64,000 bases of DNA from DSUN01 sp035527715 (GTDB lineage Bacteria; Planctomycetota; PUPC01; DSUN01). The notes below the pieces were generated by a model that made no database searches, was not told where the DNA came from, and worked only from the letters and a program-made list of their open reading frames with translations. The stretch's first letter is position 1, and the number at the start of each line of letters is the position of its first letter. Position numbers and translations under genes: made by a program. This document shows positions 1 through 8,602 of the stretch, piece after piece. Location of the stretch: the NCBI GenBank assembly GCA_035527715.1, contig DATKZY010000102.1:1-64000 (forward strand), in the 5' to 3' direction.

Positions 1-66
1 CTCGAGCTCTTCGGCCTCAACTCGCTCGAGGACCTGCCGAAGGCGGACGAGCTGCAGATCCCGTGA
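1..66 (+). CDS. scpB: ScpB C-terminus (partial, cut by window start)
   Basis: The first 21 codons are open from the window edge and end in TGA. The peptide contains FGLNSLEDLP, which matches the typical end of the segregation and condensation protein B winged-helix fold. ScpB works with ScpA and SMC in chromosome compaction. Its stop overlaps the GTG start of folP by four bases (GTGA), so the two genes are probably translationally coupled. Only about a tenth of the protein is visible, so the call rests on this short motif. Confidence 0.55.
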   Translation, partial: LELFGLNSLEDLPKADELQIP

Positions 67-1283
67 CCGCGAAGCTCCCCTACAACCCGCGCGTTATCGT
101 GGCGCCTGGGGATGCGGCCCTGGCCGCCGAGATTCAGCGCCTGGTCGGCTTCGGGCCGCCCGTGGGCGACTGGTTCCTGAAGCTCGAAGGGCTGCGCTCT
201 GCCCAGTGCGCCCCACTGGTCGGCCAGGCCTCGCGCCATGGCGGTGGGGCGCTCGTGCACGAGAAGGGCGACGGCTCTGCCGACGCCCTGCTCCGCGTGC
301 CGGGCGACGTGTTGGAGGCCCTCCTGTCCGCTCTCGCCGCCGACGAGGCGGGCGACGACCTCGTCGGGGCCATCCGCGCGACCGCCGATGCCTGGCAGCA
401 GCGCCGGTTCGTGCTCCAGTGCGGCCCCCGCACCCTGGAGGTCGGCTGCCGAACCCTCCTGATGGGCATCGTGAACGTGACGCCCGACTCCTTCTCGGAC
501 GGCGGGCAGTTCTACGACCCGGGCAAGGCGATCGAGCACGGGCGCCGTTTGGCCGCTGAGGGGGCGGACATCCTGGACATCGGCGGCGAATCCACCCGAC
601 CCGGCGCCGGGCCGGTGGATGCCGAGACGGAGTGCGCGCGGGTGCTCCCCGTCATCGAGGCGCTGGCCGGGGACATCGGCATCCCCATCTCGATCGACAC
701 GTCGAAGGCCGCCGTGGCGCGTCGCGCGCTGGCGGCGGGGGCGACCGTGCTGAACGACGTGACGGCGCTGCGCGGCGACGCGGCGATGGCCGCCGTGGCG
801 GCCGAGGCGGGGGTGCCCGTGGTCCTCATGCACATGCAGGGCACGCCGCGCAGCATGCAGGAGGCCCCCCACTACGACGACCTGATGAGCGAGGTCGTGG
901 CCTATCTGCGGGGCAGCATGGCCATCGCGGTGGATGCGGGGGTGCGCGAGGATCAGCTCGTGGTGGACCCCGGCCTGGGCTTCGGGAAGGCCCTCGCCCA
1001 CAACCTCGAGATTGTGCGCCGGCTGGGCGAGTTGCGCAGCCTGGGCCGCCCCATCCTCCTCGGGCCCTCGCGCAAGAGCATGATCGGCAAGGTGCTGGGT
1101 GGCACAGGCATCTTGCCTGTGGGCGAGCGGATGCCTGGCACGGCGGCAGTGGTGGGGCTCGGCATCGCTCGCGGGGCGCACATGGTCCGCGTGCACGACC
1201 TGGCCGCGATGCGGCAGGTGGCGCGGATGACCGATGCGATGCTGGCGGGGGAGAGGGCCGGCTTCTGCGAGGGGCGGGGCTGA
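63..1283 (+). CDS. folP: Dihydropteroate synthase with N-terminal extension
   Basis: This cytosolic enzyme condenses p-aminobenzoate with dihydropterin pyrophosphate in folate synthesis. The 406-residue product carries all DHPS signatures in order: GIVNVTPDSFSDGG (135-148), GGESTRPGA (174-182), DTSK (212-215), MHMQGTP (256-262), DPGLGFGK (302-309), GPSRKSMIG (334-342) and RVHD (376-379). About 130 residues precede the catalytic barrel. This extra N-terminal domain is seen in longer DHPS forms and is absent from the roughly 280-residue E. coli type. The GTG start overlaps the upstream stop. A loop at residues 346-353 (GGTGILPV) is a few residues longer than usual and coincides with a short palindromic repeat in the DNA. 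Confidence 0.93.
   Translation: MTAKLPYNPRVIVAPGDAALAAEIQRLVGFGPPVGDWFLKLEGLRSAQCAPLVGQASRHGGGALVHEKGDGSADALLRVPGDVLEALLSALAADEAGDDLVGAIRATADAWQQRRFVLQCGPRTLEVGCRTLLMGIVNVTPDSFSDGGQFYDPGKAIEHGRRLAAEGADILDIGGESTRPGAGPVDAETECARVLPVIEALAGDIGIPISIDTSKAAVARRALAAGATVLNDVTALRGDAAMAAVAAEAGVPVVLMHMQGTPRSMQEAPHYDDLMSEVVAYLRGSMAIAVDAGVREDQLVVDPGLGFGKALAHNLEIVRRLGELRSLGRPILLGPSRKSMIGKVLGGTGILPVGERMPGTAAVVGLGIARGAHMVRVHDLAAMRQVARMTDAMLAGERAGFCEGRG
1103..1121. repeat. REP-like palindrome inside folP
   Basis: The sequence cacaggca-tct-tgcctgtg forms a perfect 8-bp stem with a 3-nt loop inside the folP reading frame. It encodes GTGILPV between the GPSRKSMIG loop and the ERMPGT helix. Peptides of the form GTGILPV are a hallmark of a dispersed palindromic repeat that occurs in frame in genes of planctomycete- and verrucomicrobia-like genomes (recalled, not searched). 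Confidence 0.5.
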
Positions 1284-1285
1284 GC

Positions 1286-2317
1286 TCATTTCCCCTGGGG
1301 CTCAGCCTTCGCCGCGCCGGCCGGCGCCACGCGCAGGATGATCAGCGTGATGTCGTCGTGCTGGGGGGCGCCCTTGGTGTGGTCGTCCACGGCGGCCATG
1401 ATGGCCTCGGCGATCTTGCTGGCCGGCTGGGCCGCGTGGTCGCGCAGCACCTGGGCGAGGCGCTGGCCGCCGAACTCCTCGCCCAGCAGGTCCTTCGCCT
1501 CCGAAATGCCGTCGGTGAAGAAGCACAGGCAGTCGCCGGGCTCCAGGGGCAGGGTCTTCTGGCGGATGGCCTCGGTGAAGCGCTGCGCGTCGAGCATGCC
1601 GATGGCGGGGCCGCGCAGGTTGAGCACGCGGGCACCGGTGAGCCTGGGGCGCCAGATGATCGGGGGGCAGTGGCCCGCGTTGACGAGCGACATCTCGCGC
1701 TCGGCGGGGTTGATGACGCCGTAGAGCATGGTCACGAACATCCCCCGCGGCATGTCGGGCACGAGCAGGCGGTTGGTGACGGCGACGGCCCGGGCGGCCG
1801 TCGGCTGGTTGGCCGCGGCGATGTGGAGCACCTCGCGCAGCATGGCCATCACGAGCGCCGCGGCGAAGCCCTTGCCCGACACGTCGGCGATGACCAGCGC
1901 CACGCGGTCGCCCGGGAGGTTGATGAAGTCGTAGTAGTCGCCGCCCACCTCGTGGCAGAAGCGGTTATAGACGGCGAGGTCGAGGCCGGGCAGGCTGGGG
2001 GGGTGCGAGGGGAGGAGCTTGTTGACGACGGTTTGCGCCTTCTGGAGATCGTCCTTGAGGGGCGAGATGAGCGGCTCCGGCGCGGAGGTCCGCGCGGCCG
2101 CCCTCAGCCGCGCCGACTCCGTGCGGGTGGTCCTGTGCCCGCCCGTGTGCGCCGCCTGGAGCTGTTTGAGCGTGCGCGTGACCTCTGCTTCCCCGGCCAT
2201 CTCCGCCAGGTAGGCGCGCAGCTCCCTCACCATTTCCTCGAATGGGAGACCTTCGCTTGGCTTCCTCGCCACGGGCAGGGCCTCTGTGAATTCGTGGTTG
2301 CCCCTCGCGTGCCGCAA
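1286..2317 (-). CDS. SpoIIE-type PP2C serine phosphatase
   Basis: The C-terminal 230 residues are a SpoIIE/RsbU-like metal-dependent serine phosphatase. Metal-ligand motifs are EVGGDYYDF (124-131) and ADVSGKG (144-150), with FFTDGISEA later. Such enzymes typically dephosphorylate anti-anti-sigma factors in partner-switching stress pathways. The N-terminal 100 residues are a helical linker without a recognised sensor domain. The longest frame starts at TTG, preceded by GGGGGAG at a suitable distance; an internal ATG at codon 29 is the alternative. No anti-sigma kinase or STAS partner lies nearby, so the target is unknown. It converges on folP with two bases between stops. Confidence 0.85.
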   Translation of the reverse strand: MRHARGNHEFTEALPVARKPSEGLPFEEMVRELRAYLAEMAGEAEVTRTLKQLQAAHTGGHRTTRTESARLRAAARTSAPEPLISPLKDDLQKAQTVVNKLLPSHPPSLPGLDLAVYNRFCHEVGGDYYDFINLPGDRVALVIADVSGKGFAAALVMAMLREVLHIAAANQPTAARAVAVTNRLLVPDMPRGMFVTMLYGVINPAEREMSLVNAGHCPPIIWRPRLTGARVLNLRGPAIGMLDAQRFTEAIRQKTLPLEPGDCLCFFTDGISEAKDLLGEEFGGQRLAQVLRDHAAQPASKIAEAIMAAVDDHTKGAPQHDDITLIILRVAPAGAAKAEPQGK

Positions 2318-2328
2318 CGGCTCCCCCG

Positions 2329-2358
2329 ATTATAGCTCCACCCCGCCGTCGCGTGCAA
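2329..2358 (-). promoter_or_regulatory. Candidate promoter for the SpoIIE-type phosphatase
   Basis: On the minus strand TTGCAC and a perfect TATAAT are separated by 18 bp. The predicted transcript start falls only a few bases before the TTG start, so either the leader is almost absent or the internal ATG at codon 29 is used. Confidence 0.4.
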
Positions 2359-2458
2359 GGGTGAAGCGCCCGGAGGATGCATCAGGCCCGCGGGCGCCTC
2401 GGTCGAGCAGGGCTTCGCGCCCGGCGCCCGCATTAGCCGGAACTTGTCGTGCCGGGGA

Positions 2459-2487
2459 TTGCGCTGGGGCAGGGCTGTTGCTATACT
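2459..2487 (+). promoter_or_regulatory. Candidate sigma-70 promoter for the secreted glycosidase-like gene
   Basis: TTGCGC and TATACT are separated by 17 bp, about 75 bases upstream of the ATG at 2561. A good ribosome site (taggagga) sits nine bases before that ATG. Confidence 0.5.
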
Positions 2488-2560
2488 GGTGCAGCCGGCT
2501 CGGCGACGAATCCGCCGGCGGCATTCGGGGGGCAGACCTGGCGCGTAGGAGGATCGTAGC

Positions 2561-4978
2561 ATGGTGGCCCGGCTTATCGCGGCGGGTGCTTTGGCCATCG
2601 TGACGGTTTCGCATGCGGGCGGGCTCGAGCTCGTGCGGGCCGGGAAACCGGTCGCCACGATCGTCGTGGCCGAGAAGGCGCCGGAGCCCGAGCGGTTCGC
2701 GGCGACGGAACTCCAGGCGTTCATCGAGAAAGCCACGGGCGCCAAGCTCGCCATCGCGGCCAAGGCGCCCGGGGGTGGCCAGGCCGTCGTCTTCGTGGGG
2801 CAAGTCGCTCTGCGCGAGGCGGGGGACAAACTCGTGGCCGCGGCGCAACTCGACCAGCTTCGCGACGACGGGTATGCCATCGTGGTCGTCGAGCAGCCGC
2901 CCGCGCTCCTGCTCGTCGGCAAGGAGCCGCGGGCCACCCTCTACGCCGTCTACGACCTGTTGGAGTCGAGGCTCGGCTGCGGCTTCTTCGTTGACGGCGA
3001 CCACGTGCAGCGGCGGCAGGACGCTGTGGTGCCGCCTGTGAGCATCCTCGCGAGCCCTGCCTTCGCCGATCGAGCGTGCTACGTGTCGCTCGGGCTCTAC
3101 GGGCCGAAGCGGTTCCAGGCCACTCTCTGGAACGTCGAGGACTGGAAGGCCTATCTGCGCTGGATGGCGAAGCGGCGGATGAACGCCCTGGCCGTGCCCT
3201 TCACGGCCGAGAGCAGGGCGTGGGGCGCGGCCTTCGACCGCGCGTTCCCCGAGGCCAAGGCCCAGCGGCAGGCGACCCTCGAGGGGGGCGGCGGGCAGGC
3301 CGGCGCCACGGCCCGCATGGGGTGGGGTCTTCACCCCGAGCACACCACGGCGGTCCTCAGCGAGGCCCTCGCCTACGCTCGGAAGACCCTGGGGCTGGAG
3401 GTCACCTACCTGTTCGCCTTCGGGGAGTTCGAGGAGGCCCTTCGCAAGGCCATGCCCGCCCTGAAGTGGAAGGCCCCCTCGCCGCCCCCGTACCTGGGCC
3501 CCGCGGGCGGGAACTGCGCCCTGTCGGCGGCCGAGCCCAAGTGCCGCGAGCTGCAGGCCAGGCTCTGGAAGGCCATCATCGAAACATACGGCACCGACCA
3601 TCGCTACGCCGTCTTCGCGGGGCCGCTGCCCCGCCTCGTCGCCGGCGTGCGCCCGACGGAGAATACACTGCCCGCCGCCCTCGAAGCCCTGCGCGCGGCC
3701 GACCCGGCGGCGAAGCCGTTCGTGTCAACGTGGGACAACCCTCTGTGGGGCGACAGCGCCGAGGCGAAGACCAGCTTCCTGCGGCGGCTCCCCGAGGACA
3801 TCCGTCTCCTCTACTGGGACGCCGACCTGGGCACCGTGCGGCGGATGATTGACCTGACGGGGGTGGCCGGCCCCGGGGACGGCTGGTGGAGCCCGCCCTC
3901 GGAGCTTCTCTACACGGCCACCGAGTACTTCGCGGGCCGTGCCTTCGAATACGCGGTCCACTGGGGCGGGGGCGCCGGCAACGACCTCTTCGAGAACCGT
4001 CTGGGCATGCTGGCCAACTGCTTCCATAACTTCCGCCACTTCGTCCCCACGCCCAGAGCGGTGGGCTTCTGGAACTGGAACGACCTGCGCCGCGTCAACC
4101 CGCTGATGGACGAGTTGTGCAGCGAGTTTGCCTGGAGCGGGTCGTTCGTCTGGCGCGGCGAGGGCGCGTCCACGAACCGCAGGATGTACCAGTACCTGGA
4201 GCGGCGCTACGGCGTGGGCGCCATCTTCCCCATGGCGGAGGCCTACAAGCAGGCCCTGCGCGGCGCCCCGCGCGTGGACGCCGACGTGAATTACCGTGCC
4301 TACGTCCGCCGGAGCACGATCCCGGCGCCGGGCAGTAGTCCGGCGCGAGCGGCGGTGACACTGGCCATCGCCTGCAAGGCGGCGGCGACCGGCAGCCCCT
4401 TCTACGAGGCCGACCTGGTGGACCTGGGGCGCAACTACCTCCACCAGTACATCCAGGAGCAGGTCGGCCAGGCCCTCGCCTACGTTCGCGAGGCGAAGCG
4501 CGCCGCCGCCGGCAAGAGCTATGCCGACCAGGCCAAGAAGGACCTGGTGGCGAGGCTCCAGAAGACCGAGGCGCGGATCCTCCGCGCCCACAAGGCCCTC
4601 AGTCGCCTGATCGCCACCCGCAAGGACATGTGCCTCGACGACGCCATCCTCGAGGCCGTCGCCACGAAGGGCGCGAACCCCCTCCTCGCCCAGGCCATCC
4701 GCGAGCACCAGAGCGGGCTGTTCGCCAACGGCTACCCGCTCATCGACTCCATCGAGTACCACCAGCAGCTCGCCGACCGGCAGCTCCGCTACCTGCTCGA
4801 CTACGCGAAGCGCGAGCTGAACAGCCCGACGGCCGAGGCCATCCCCGGCTGGGAGGTGTTCTTCCGCCACGGGGCGAGCGAGTTCGTCGAGAAGGCGCAG
4901 CCGGCTCCCTACGACAAGAAGGCCGAGCAGGCGCCGGCCAGCACGATCCTCCAGGAGTTCCTGGAGGCGGCCGACTAG
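2561..4978 (+). CDS. Secreted glycoside hydrolase-like protein (GH67 N-domain / GH89-like)
   Basis: The product has 805 residues and a short hydrophobic export signal of about 20 residues. Residues 20-150 resemble the non-catalytic N-terminal domain shared by alpha-glucuronidases, GH20 and DUF4838 proteins (ATELQAFIEKATG, then TLYAVYDLLE). The middle part has the layout of a large TIM-barrel glycosidase, with WNVEDWKAYLRWMAKRRMN recalling alpha-N-acetylglucosaminidase. The last 200 residues are mainly charged helices. Substrate and active-site acids cannot be named from sequence alone. It has its own promoter and a hairpin after the stop, so it is probably monocistronic. Confidence 0.6.
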   Translation: MVARLIAAGALAIVTVSHAGGLELVRAGKPVATIVVAEKAPEPERFAATELQAFIEKATGAKLAIAAKAPGGGQAVVFVGQVALREAGDKLVAAAQLDQLRDDGYAIVVVEQPPALLLVGKEPRATLYAVYDLLESRLGCGFFVDGDHVQRRQDAVVPPVSILASPAFADRACYVSLGLYGPKRFQATLWNVEDWKAYLRWMAKRRMNALAVPFTAESRAWGAAFDRAFPEAKAQRQATLEGGGGQAGATARMGWGLHPEHTTAVLSEALAYARKTLGLEVTYLFAFGEFEEALRKAMPALKWKAPSPPPYLGPAGGNCALSAAEPKCRELQARLWKAIIETYGTDHRYAVFAGPLPRLVAGVRPTENTLPAALEALRAADPAAKPFVSTWDNPLWGDSAEAKTSFLRRLPEDIRLLYWDADLGTVRRMIDLTGVAGPGDGWWSPPSELLYTATEYFAGRAFEYAVHWGGGAGNDLFENRLGMLANCFHNFRHFVPTPRAVGFWNWNDLRRVNPLMDELCSEFAWSGSFVWRGEGASTNRRMYQYLERRYGVGAIFPMAEAYKQALRGAPRVDADVNYRAYVRRSTIPAPGSSPARAAVTLAIACKAAATGSPFYEADLVDLGRNYLHQYIQEQVGQALAYVREAKRAAAGKSYADQAKKDLVARLQKTEARILRAHKALSRLIATRKDMCLDDAILEAVATKGANPLLAQAIREHQSGLFANGYPLIDSIEYHQQLADRQLRYLLDYAKRELNSPTAEAIPGWEVFFRHGASEFVEKAQPAPYDKKAEQAPASTILQEFLEAAD

Positions 4979-4986
4979 GAAGAGCC

Positions 4987-5014
4987 TTGCACCGTGTCGC
5001 GATTTGCGTATACT
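4987..5014 (+). promoter_or_regulatory. Promoter of the V-ATPase operon
   Basis: TTGCAC and TATACT are separated by 16 bp, upstream of ntpF. The predicted start lies at about 5021, directly before a strong hairpin, leaving a leader of roughly 100 bases. Confidence 0.5.
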
Positions 5015-5026
5015 GTCCATGCATGA

Positions 5027-5056
5027 GGGCGCCCAGCGATGGGCGCCCGCATTTTT
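5027..5056 (+). terminator. Hairpin plus T-run: terminator or leader attenuator
   Basis: Two copies of GGGCGCCC (5027-5034 and 5041-5048) flank a 6-nt loop and are followed by GCATTTTT. This is a rho-independent-type structure. It can end the upstream glycosidase-like transcript. Because it also lies after the predicted V-ATPase start site, it could attenuate that operon. Confidence 0.5.
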
Positions 5057-5122
5057 CGTCAGGTGTGCGCATACCCCGAAGAGCGTGGGCCGGACCCCGA
5101 GAAGCCCGATGGGATACCAGGA

Positions 5123-5449
5123 ATGAAGCAGACCGTACTCGACGGCATCGTGGCCATCGAGGCCAAAGCGGCGCAGATGGTGGACGACGCGAAGCTCCGC
5201 GCCGGCCAGGCCCGCGAGAAGGTAAAGGCCGACCTCGCCGCCCTGGCCCGCCAGCTCGACGAGCAGGCCAACGCCGCCGCCGCTCGCTACCAGGCCGACG
5301 CGGAGAAGAAGAAGGCCGCGGCGCTGGCCTCTCTCGACCGCGGGCGCGAGGCCGCGGTCGCCGCGCTCGAACGCGTCCGCGCCGAGCGGGTGCCCCCCAT
5401 GGTGGACGAGCTTCTGAAGGCTGTGGAGCAGCGGGCCGATGGCGATTGA
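5123..5449 (+). CDS. ntpF: V-type ATPase peripheral stalk subunit (G/H-like)
   Basis: This small, almost entirely helical protein of 108 residues is rich in Ala, Lys, Glu and Arg with coiled-coil periodicity. That fits the G/H subunit that pairs with subunit E to form the peripheral stalk of V/A-type ATPases. I place the start at the ATG preceded by aggaa rather than at the longer upstream frame, because the extra N-terminal residues look non-coding and contain the leader hairpin. It overlaps ntpI by 11 bases and is first in an operon with the order of the Enterococcus ntp operon. Confidence 0.8.
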   Translation: MKQTVLDGIVAIEAKAAQMVDDAKLRAGQAREKVKADLAALARQLDEQANAAAARYQADAEKKKAAALASLDRGREAAVAALERVRAERVPPMVDELLKAVEQRADGD

Positions 5450-7430
5450 CCCGGTCAAGAAGGTCTGGCTCGTCGGCCCGGCGGCCGAAGCGGACTCGGT
5501 GCCCCGATGCCTGGCCCGTATCGGGCTCCTGCACGTGGCCGAAGTGCCCAGGGAGGACGGCGACCACCGGTCGGCCATCTCCTCCCTGTCCGCCGACACG
5601 CGGGCCATCGAGGCCCAGATTCGCCGGCTGACAGAGATTTCGGACATACTGAGCGCGTTTTCGAAGACGGCCAAGGACTTCCTGTCGAACCTCATTCCCA
5701 CGCCGATCGAGGCGAGCCGCGAGGAGCTTGAGGCCGCCCTTGCGGCGATTGAGGTCGAAGGGCTCCACCAGAAGGCGAAGGAGCTTGCCGCCCGCCGCGC
5801 CGCCGCCCAAGGCGTTGCCGGGAAGACCCGGGAGCGGCTCGCCGCGTTCGGGAGCTTTCGCACGCTTGCCGTGCCCGTTCCGGCCGAGGGCGCCCTGCGC
5901 TGGTCGCGGGCCGCCCTGTGGCTGGCGCCGGAGAAGCAGGCGCGGCGCCTCGGAGAGCCCGGCTTCGCCCCCGACGGCGTCGCCGTGGAGCAGCTCGGGG
6001 TCGTCGGCGCCAAGGCCCTCGTTGCCAGCGTGGCTCTCCGCGAGCAGGCCGACGAGGCGGCGTCGCGCCTGCGCGAGCGCGGCTTCGAGCCCGTTCCTGC
6101 CCCGAGCCAGTCGAGCACGCTGAACGCCTACGTCGCCGCCATCGAGCAGGAGCTTTGCGACGCCGAGCGGGACGCGGCCGCCGCGAGGGCCGAGCTTACG
6201 GAGCTCGCCCAGCGCCGCCACCAGGTGGAACTGGTCCTCGGCCACTGGGAGGGCAAGCTGGAGACCGCGCGGGCGCTGGGCAAGATGGCTGCCACGGGTC
6301 GGGCCGCTGTGCTGGTGGGCTACGTCCGCGTGCGCGACCAGGACCGGTTCCGGCAGGCCGTGGCCCGGGAGCTGCCCGGCGTGTCGCTGGTCCTCGAGGA
6401 GCCGTCGGCGGGGGAGAGCGTGCCCGTGTCGCTCACGAACAAGGCGTTCTTCCGCCCCGCGCAGTTCCTGGTCGAGATGTTCGGCCTGCCGAGCTACCGC
6501 GCGTTCGACCCCTCGGCGTTTCTGATGCTGAGCTTCGTGCTGTTCTTCGGGATTTGCCTCGGCGACGCGGTCTACGGGCTGGTGCTGCTGGCGATGGGGC
6601 TGGCGCTCCGTCGGCGCTACCGCGCCTACCCGGGCTTGCGCAACTTCTTCACGCTCCTCTCGTACGGTGCGGTAAGCGCGTTCCTCGTCGGGCTGGCCAC
6701 CGCGACGGCGGCGGCCGACCTGCCATCCCGGCTCTTCGGCAGCGAGAGCATCTTCGCCAACTGGCCGTTGGATCCGCTGAAGAAGCCGGTCGCGGCCCTG
6801 GGGATCGCTCTCTTCCTGGGCATTGCGAACCAGTTCTGGGCCATTGGGATGAAGTTCCGCGGCCTCTGGCTCCAGGGCGACAAGTGGGGCGCACTCTTCG
6901 ACGCCGGCTTCTGGTTCCTCCTGCTGCCCGGGCTGCTGCTGCTCATGGTCGGGCAGGTTTCGCCCGAACTGGCCGTCCTGTCGCGGGTCGGCGGCTGGCT
7001 GGCCCTGGCGGGGGCCGTGGGCCTGGTGCTGACGCAGGGGCGCAACGAGCAGTCGCTCGTCGGCAAGATCGTGGTCGGCATCGTGAGCCTGTACGGGATC
7101 GTCGGCACCTACGGCTGCGTGTCGTTCATCGGCGACACGCTGTCCTACAGCCGCCTGCTGGCCCTGGGCCTCACGACGACCATCGTAGGCATGGCCGTGA
7201 ACATCATCGCGGAGCTGGTGAAGGTGGACGTGGTGCTGCTCGGCAGCCTGCTGTTTCTCGCCGTGATGGTGGGGGGCCACTTCTTCAACCTGCTGATCAG
7301 CGGCCTGGGGGCGTTCATCCATGCCGCGCGTCTCATTTTCGTGGAGTTTTTTGGCCGCTTCTACGAGCCGGGCGCTCAGCGGTTTGTCCCCCTGGGCGCT
7401 CCCGGCGGCCGGATTCGGATCACCGGCTAG
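5439..7430 (+). CDS. ntpI: V-type ATPase subunit I (a subunit)
   Basis: This membrane subunit forms the ion half-channels beside the c-ring. It has 663 residues: the first 340 are a soluble coiled-coil stalk-binding region and the rest contain seven to eight hydrophobic segments, including SFVLFFGICLGDAVYGLVLL. The segment FIGDTLSYSRLLALGLTT near residue 565 is the family hallmark that carries the essential arginine. The start overlaps the end of ntpF, and ntpK follows after 33 bases. Confidence 0.93.
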   Translation: MAIDPVKKVWLVGPAAEADSVPRCLARIGLLHVAEVPREDGDHRSAISSLSADTRAIEAQIRRLTEISDILSAFSKTAKDFLSNLIPTPIEASREELEAALAAIEVEGLHQKAKELAARRAAAQGVAGKTRERLAAFGSFRTLAVPVPAEGALRWSRAALWLAPEKQARRLGEPGFAPDGVAVEQLGVVGAKALVASVALREQADEAASRLRERGFEPVPAPSQSSTLNAYVAAIEQELCDAERDAAAARAELTELAQRRHQVELVLGHWEGKLETARALGKMAATGRAAVLVGYVRVRDQDRFRQAVARELPGVSLVLEEPSAGESVPVSLTNKAFFRPAQFLVEMFGLPSYRAFDPSAFLMLSFVLFFGICLGDAVYGLVLLAMGLALRRRYRAYPGLRNFFTLLSYGAVSAFLVGLATATAAADLPSRLFGSESIFANWPLDPLKKPVAALGIALFLGIANQFWAIGMKFRGLWLQGDKWGALFDAGFWFLLLPGLLLLMVGQVSPELAVLSRVGGWLALAGAVGLVLTQGRNEQSLVGKIVVGIVSLYGIVGTYGCVSFIGDTLSYSRLLALGLTTTIVGMAVNIIAELVKVDVVLLGSLLFLAVMVGGHFFNLLISGLGAFIHAARLIFVEFFGRFYEPGAQRFVPLGAPGGRIRITG

Positions 7431-7463
7431 CCGCTTGGCAACCCTCTTGGAGGAAGGAACCGC

Positions 7464-7973
7464 ATGGAAGACTTTGTGACGCAGTACTTCTTGAAGACGG
7501 GTGCGGGCTGGACCGTCATCGGCGCGATGTGCGCGGTGATGTTCGGCGGCGTCGGCTCGGCCCGCGGCATCCGCATCGCGGGCGGGCAGGCGGCCGGGGT
7601 GCTCTCGGAGAAGCCCGAACTGTTCGGCAAGCTCCTGGTGCTTATGGCGCTGCCCGGCACTCAGGGCTTCTACGGGTTCATCATCGCGATCTTCATGGCC
7701 GCCCAGACCGGTATCCTCGGTGGCACGCTGAAGGTCACGCCGCTGATGGGCCTGGCCCTGATGGCCGTGGGAATCTGCGCCGGCATCGTGCAGTACCGCA
7801 GCGGCGTGTACCAGGGCGAGGCATCGGCCGCGGCCATCTCGTTGACCGCGCGGCGGCCCGAGGAGAGCGGCCGCGCCATCCTCATCCCGGCGCTCGTCGA
7901 AACCTATGCCGTCGTCGCGCTCCTCGCCTCGATCCTCTTCATCATGTGGGTCACGGCCATGAAGGTCGCTTAG
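7464..7973 (+). CDS. ntpK: V-type ATPase subunit K (c-ring proteolipid), Na+-type
   Basis: The rotor-ring protein has 169 residues and four transmembrane helices arranged as a duplicated hairpin. Only the second hairpin has the carboxylate (E146 in LVETYAVV), the usual V-type arrangement. The residues that bind Na+ in Enterococcus hirae NtpK (L61, T64, Q65, Q110, E139) align with L63, T66, Q67, Q117 and E146, in LPGTQGFYGF, GVYQGEASAA and VETYAV. This predicts sodium coupling. A strong ribosome site (ggaggaaggaa) precedes the ATG. Confidence 0.95.
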   Translation: MEDFVTQYFLKTGAGWTVIGAMCAVMFGGVGSARGIRIAGGQAAGVLSEKPELFGKLLVLMALPGTQGFYGFIIAIFMAAQTGILGGTLKVTPLMGLALMAVGICAGIVQYRSGVYQGEASAAAISLTARRPEESGRAILIPALVETYAVVALLASILFIMWVTAMKVA

Positions 7974-7984
7974 GAGGCCGCCGA

Positions 7985-8599
7985 GTGCCGCTTGCAGACG
8001 TCGAGAAGAAGGTGATGGCCTCCGCCGAGCAGGAGGCCCGCGAGATCGTTGAGAAGGCCGAGGCCGAGGCCAAGGCCGAGCTCGAGCGCCGCTCCGCCGC
8101 CCTCCGCGACGACCAGCAGCGCAAGCTCGCCGCCGCCAGGGCCGACGCCGACGCTGCCGTCGAGCGCGAGATCAACACCCGCCGCGCCGACCACACGATG
8201 AAGGTGCTCCGGGGCAAGAACGAGATCCTCGAGGCGATCTTCGACGGCGTGCGCGACCGCGCGCTGGCCGCCCAGGGCTTCGACTACGCCCGCTGGCTGG
8301 CCAGCCAGGTGCGCCGCGTCTGCGCCTGCGGTGTTGCGGGCACCCTCTACTGCACCGACCGCGACCGCGGGAGCGTCGAGGGCGTCGTCCGCGAGGCGGG
8401 CGGCACGAACATCAAGGTCGGCCCCGAGCCCGGGCTCATGCGCGGCGGCGTGTACCTCGTGGGGGAGGGCGTGGACCTCGACGTCACGCTCGATAGCGTA
8501 CTGAAGGACCTCCGCGAGGAGTTGGCCGTGTCGCTCGCCGAGCGGCTCTTCGGCGACGTGCCGGCCGTCACCGAGGCCGCGCAAGCCCCAGGAGGGTAG
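7985..8599 (+). CDS. ntpE: V-type ATPase subunit E (peripheral stalk)
   Basis: The first 95 of 204 residues form a long charged helix (ADVEKKVMASAEQEAREIV) that pairs with the G/H subunit. A globular C-terminal domain with GPEPGLMRGGVYLVGEGVDL follows and caps the A3B3 head. The GTG start is chosen because AGGAGG, overlapping the stop of ntpK, lies seven bases upstream and the frame begins with the family helix. Upstream in-frame codons lie inside ntpI and ntpK and are not part of the gene. ntpC follows after three bases. Confidence 0.88.
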   Translation: MPLADVEKKVMASAEQEAREIVEKAEAEAKAELERRSAALRDDQQRKLAAARADADAAVEREINTRRADHTMKVLRGKNEILEAIFDGVRDRALAAQGFDYARWLASQVRRVCACGVAGTLYCTDRDRGSVEGVVREAGGTNIKVGPEPGLMRGGVYLVGEGVDLDVTLDSVLKDLREELAVSLAERLFGDVPAVTEAAQAPGG

Positions 8600-8602
8600 C
8601 CG

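Noticed and set aside
5918..7984. Very long frame upstream of ntpE in the same phase
   Set aside because: It is the out-of-frame shadow of ntpI and ntpK; only the last 204 codons, after AGGAGG and GTG at 7985, match subunit E.
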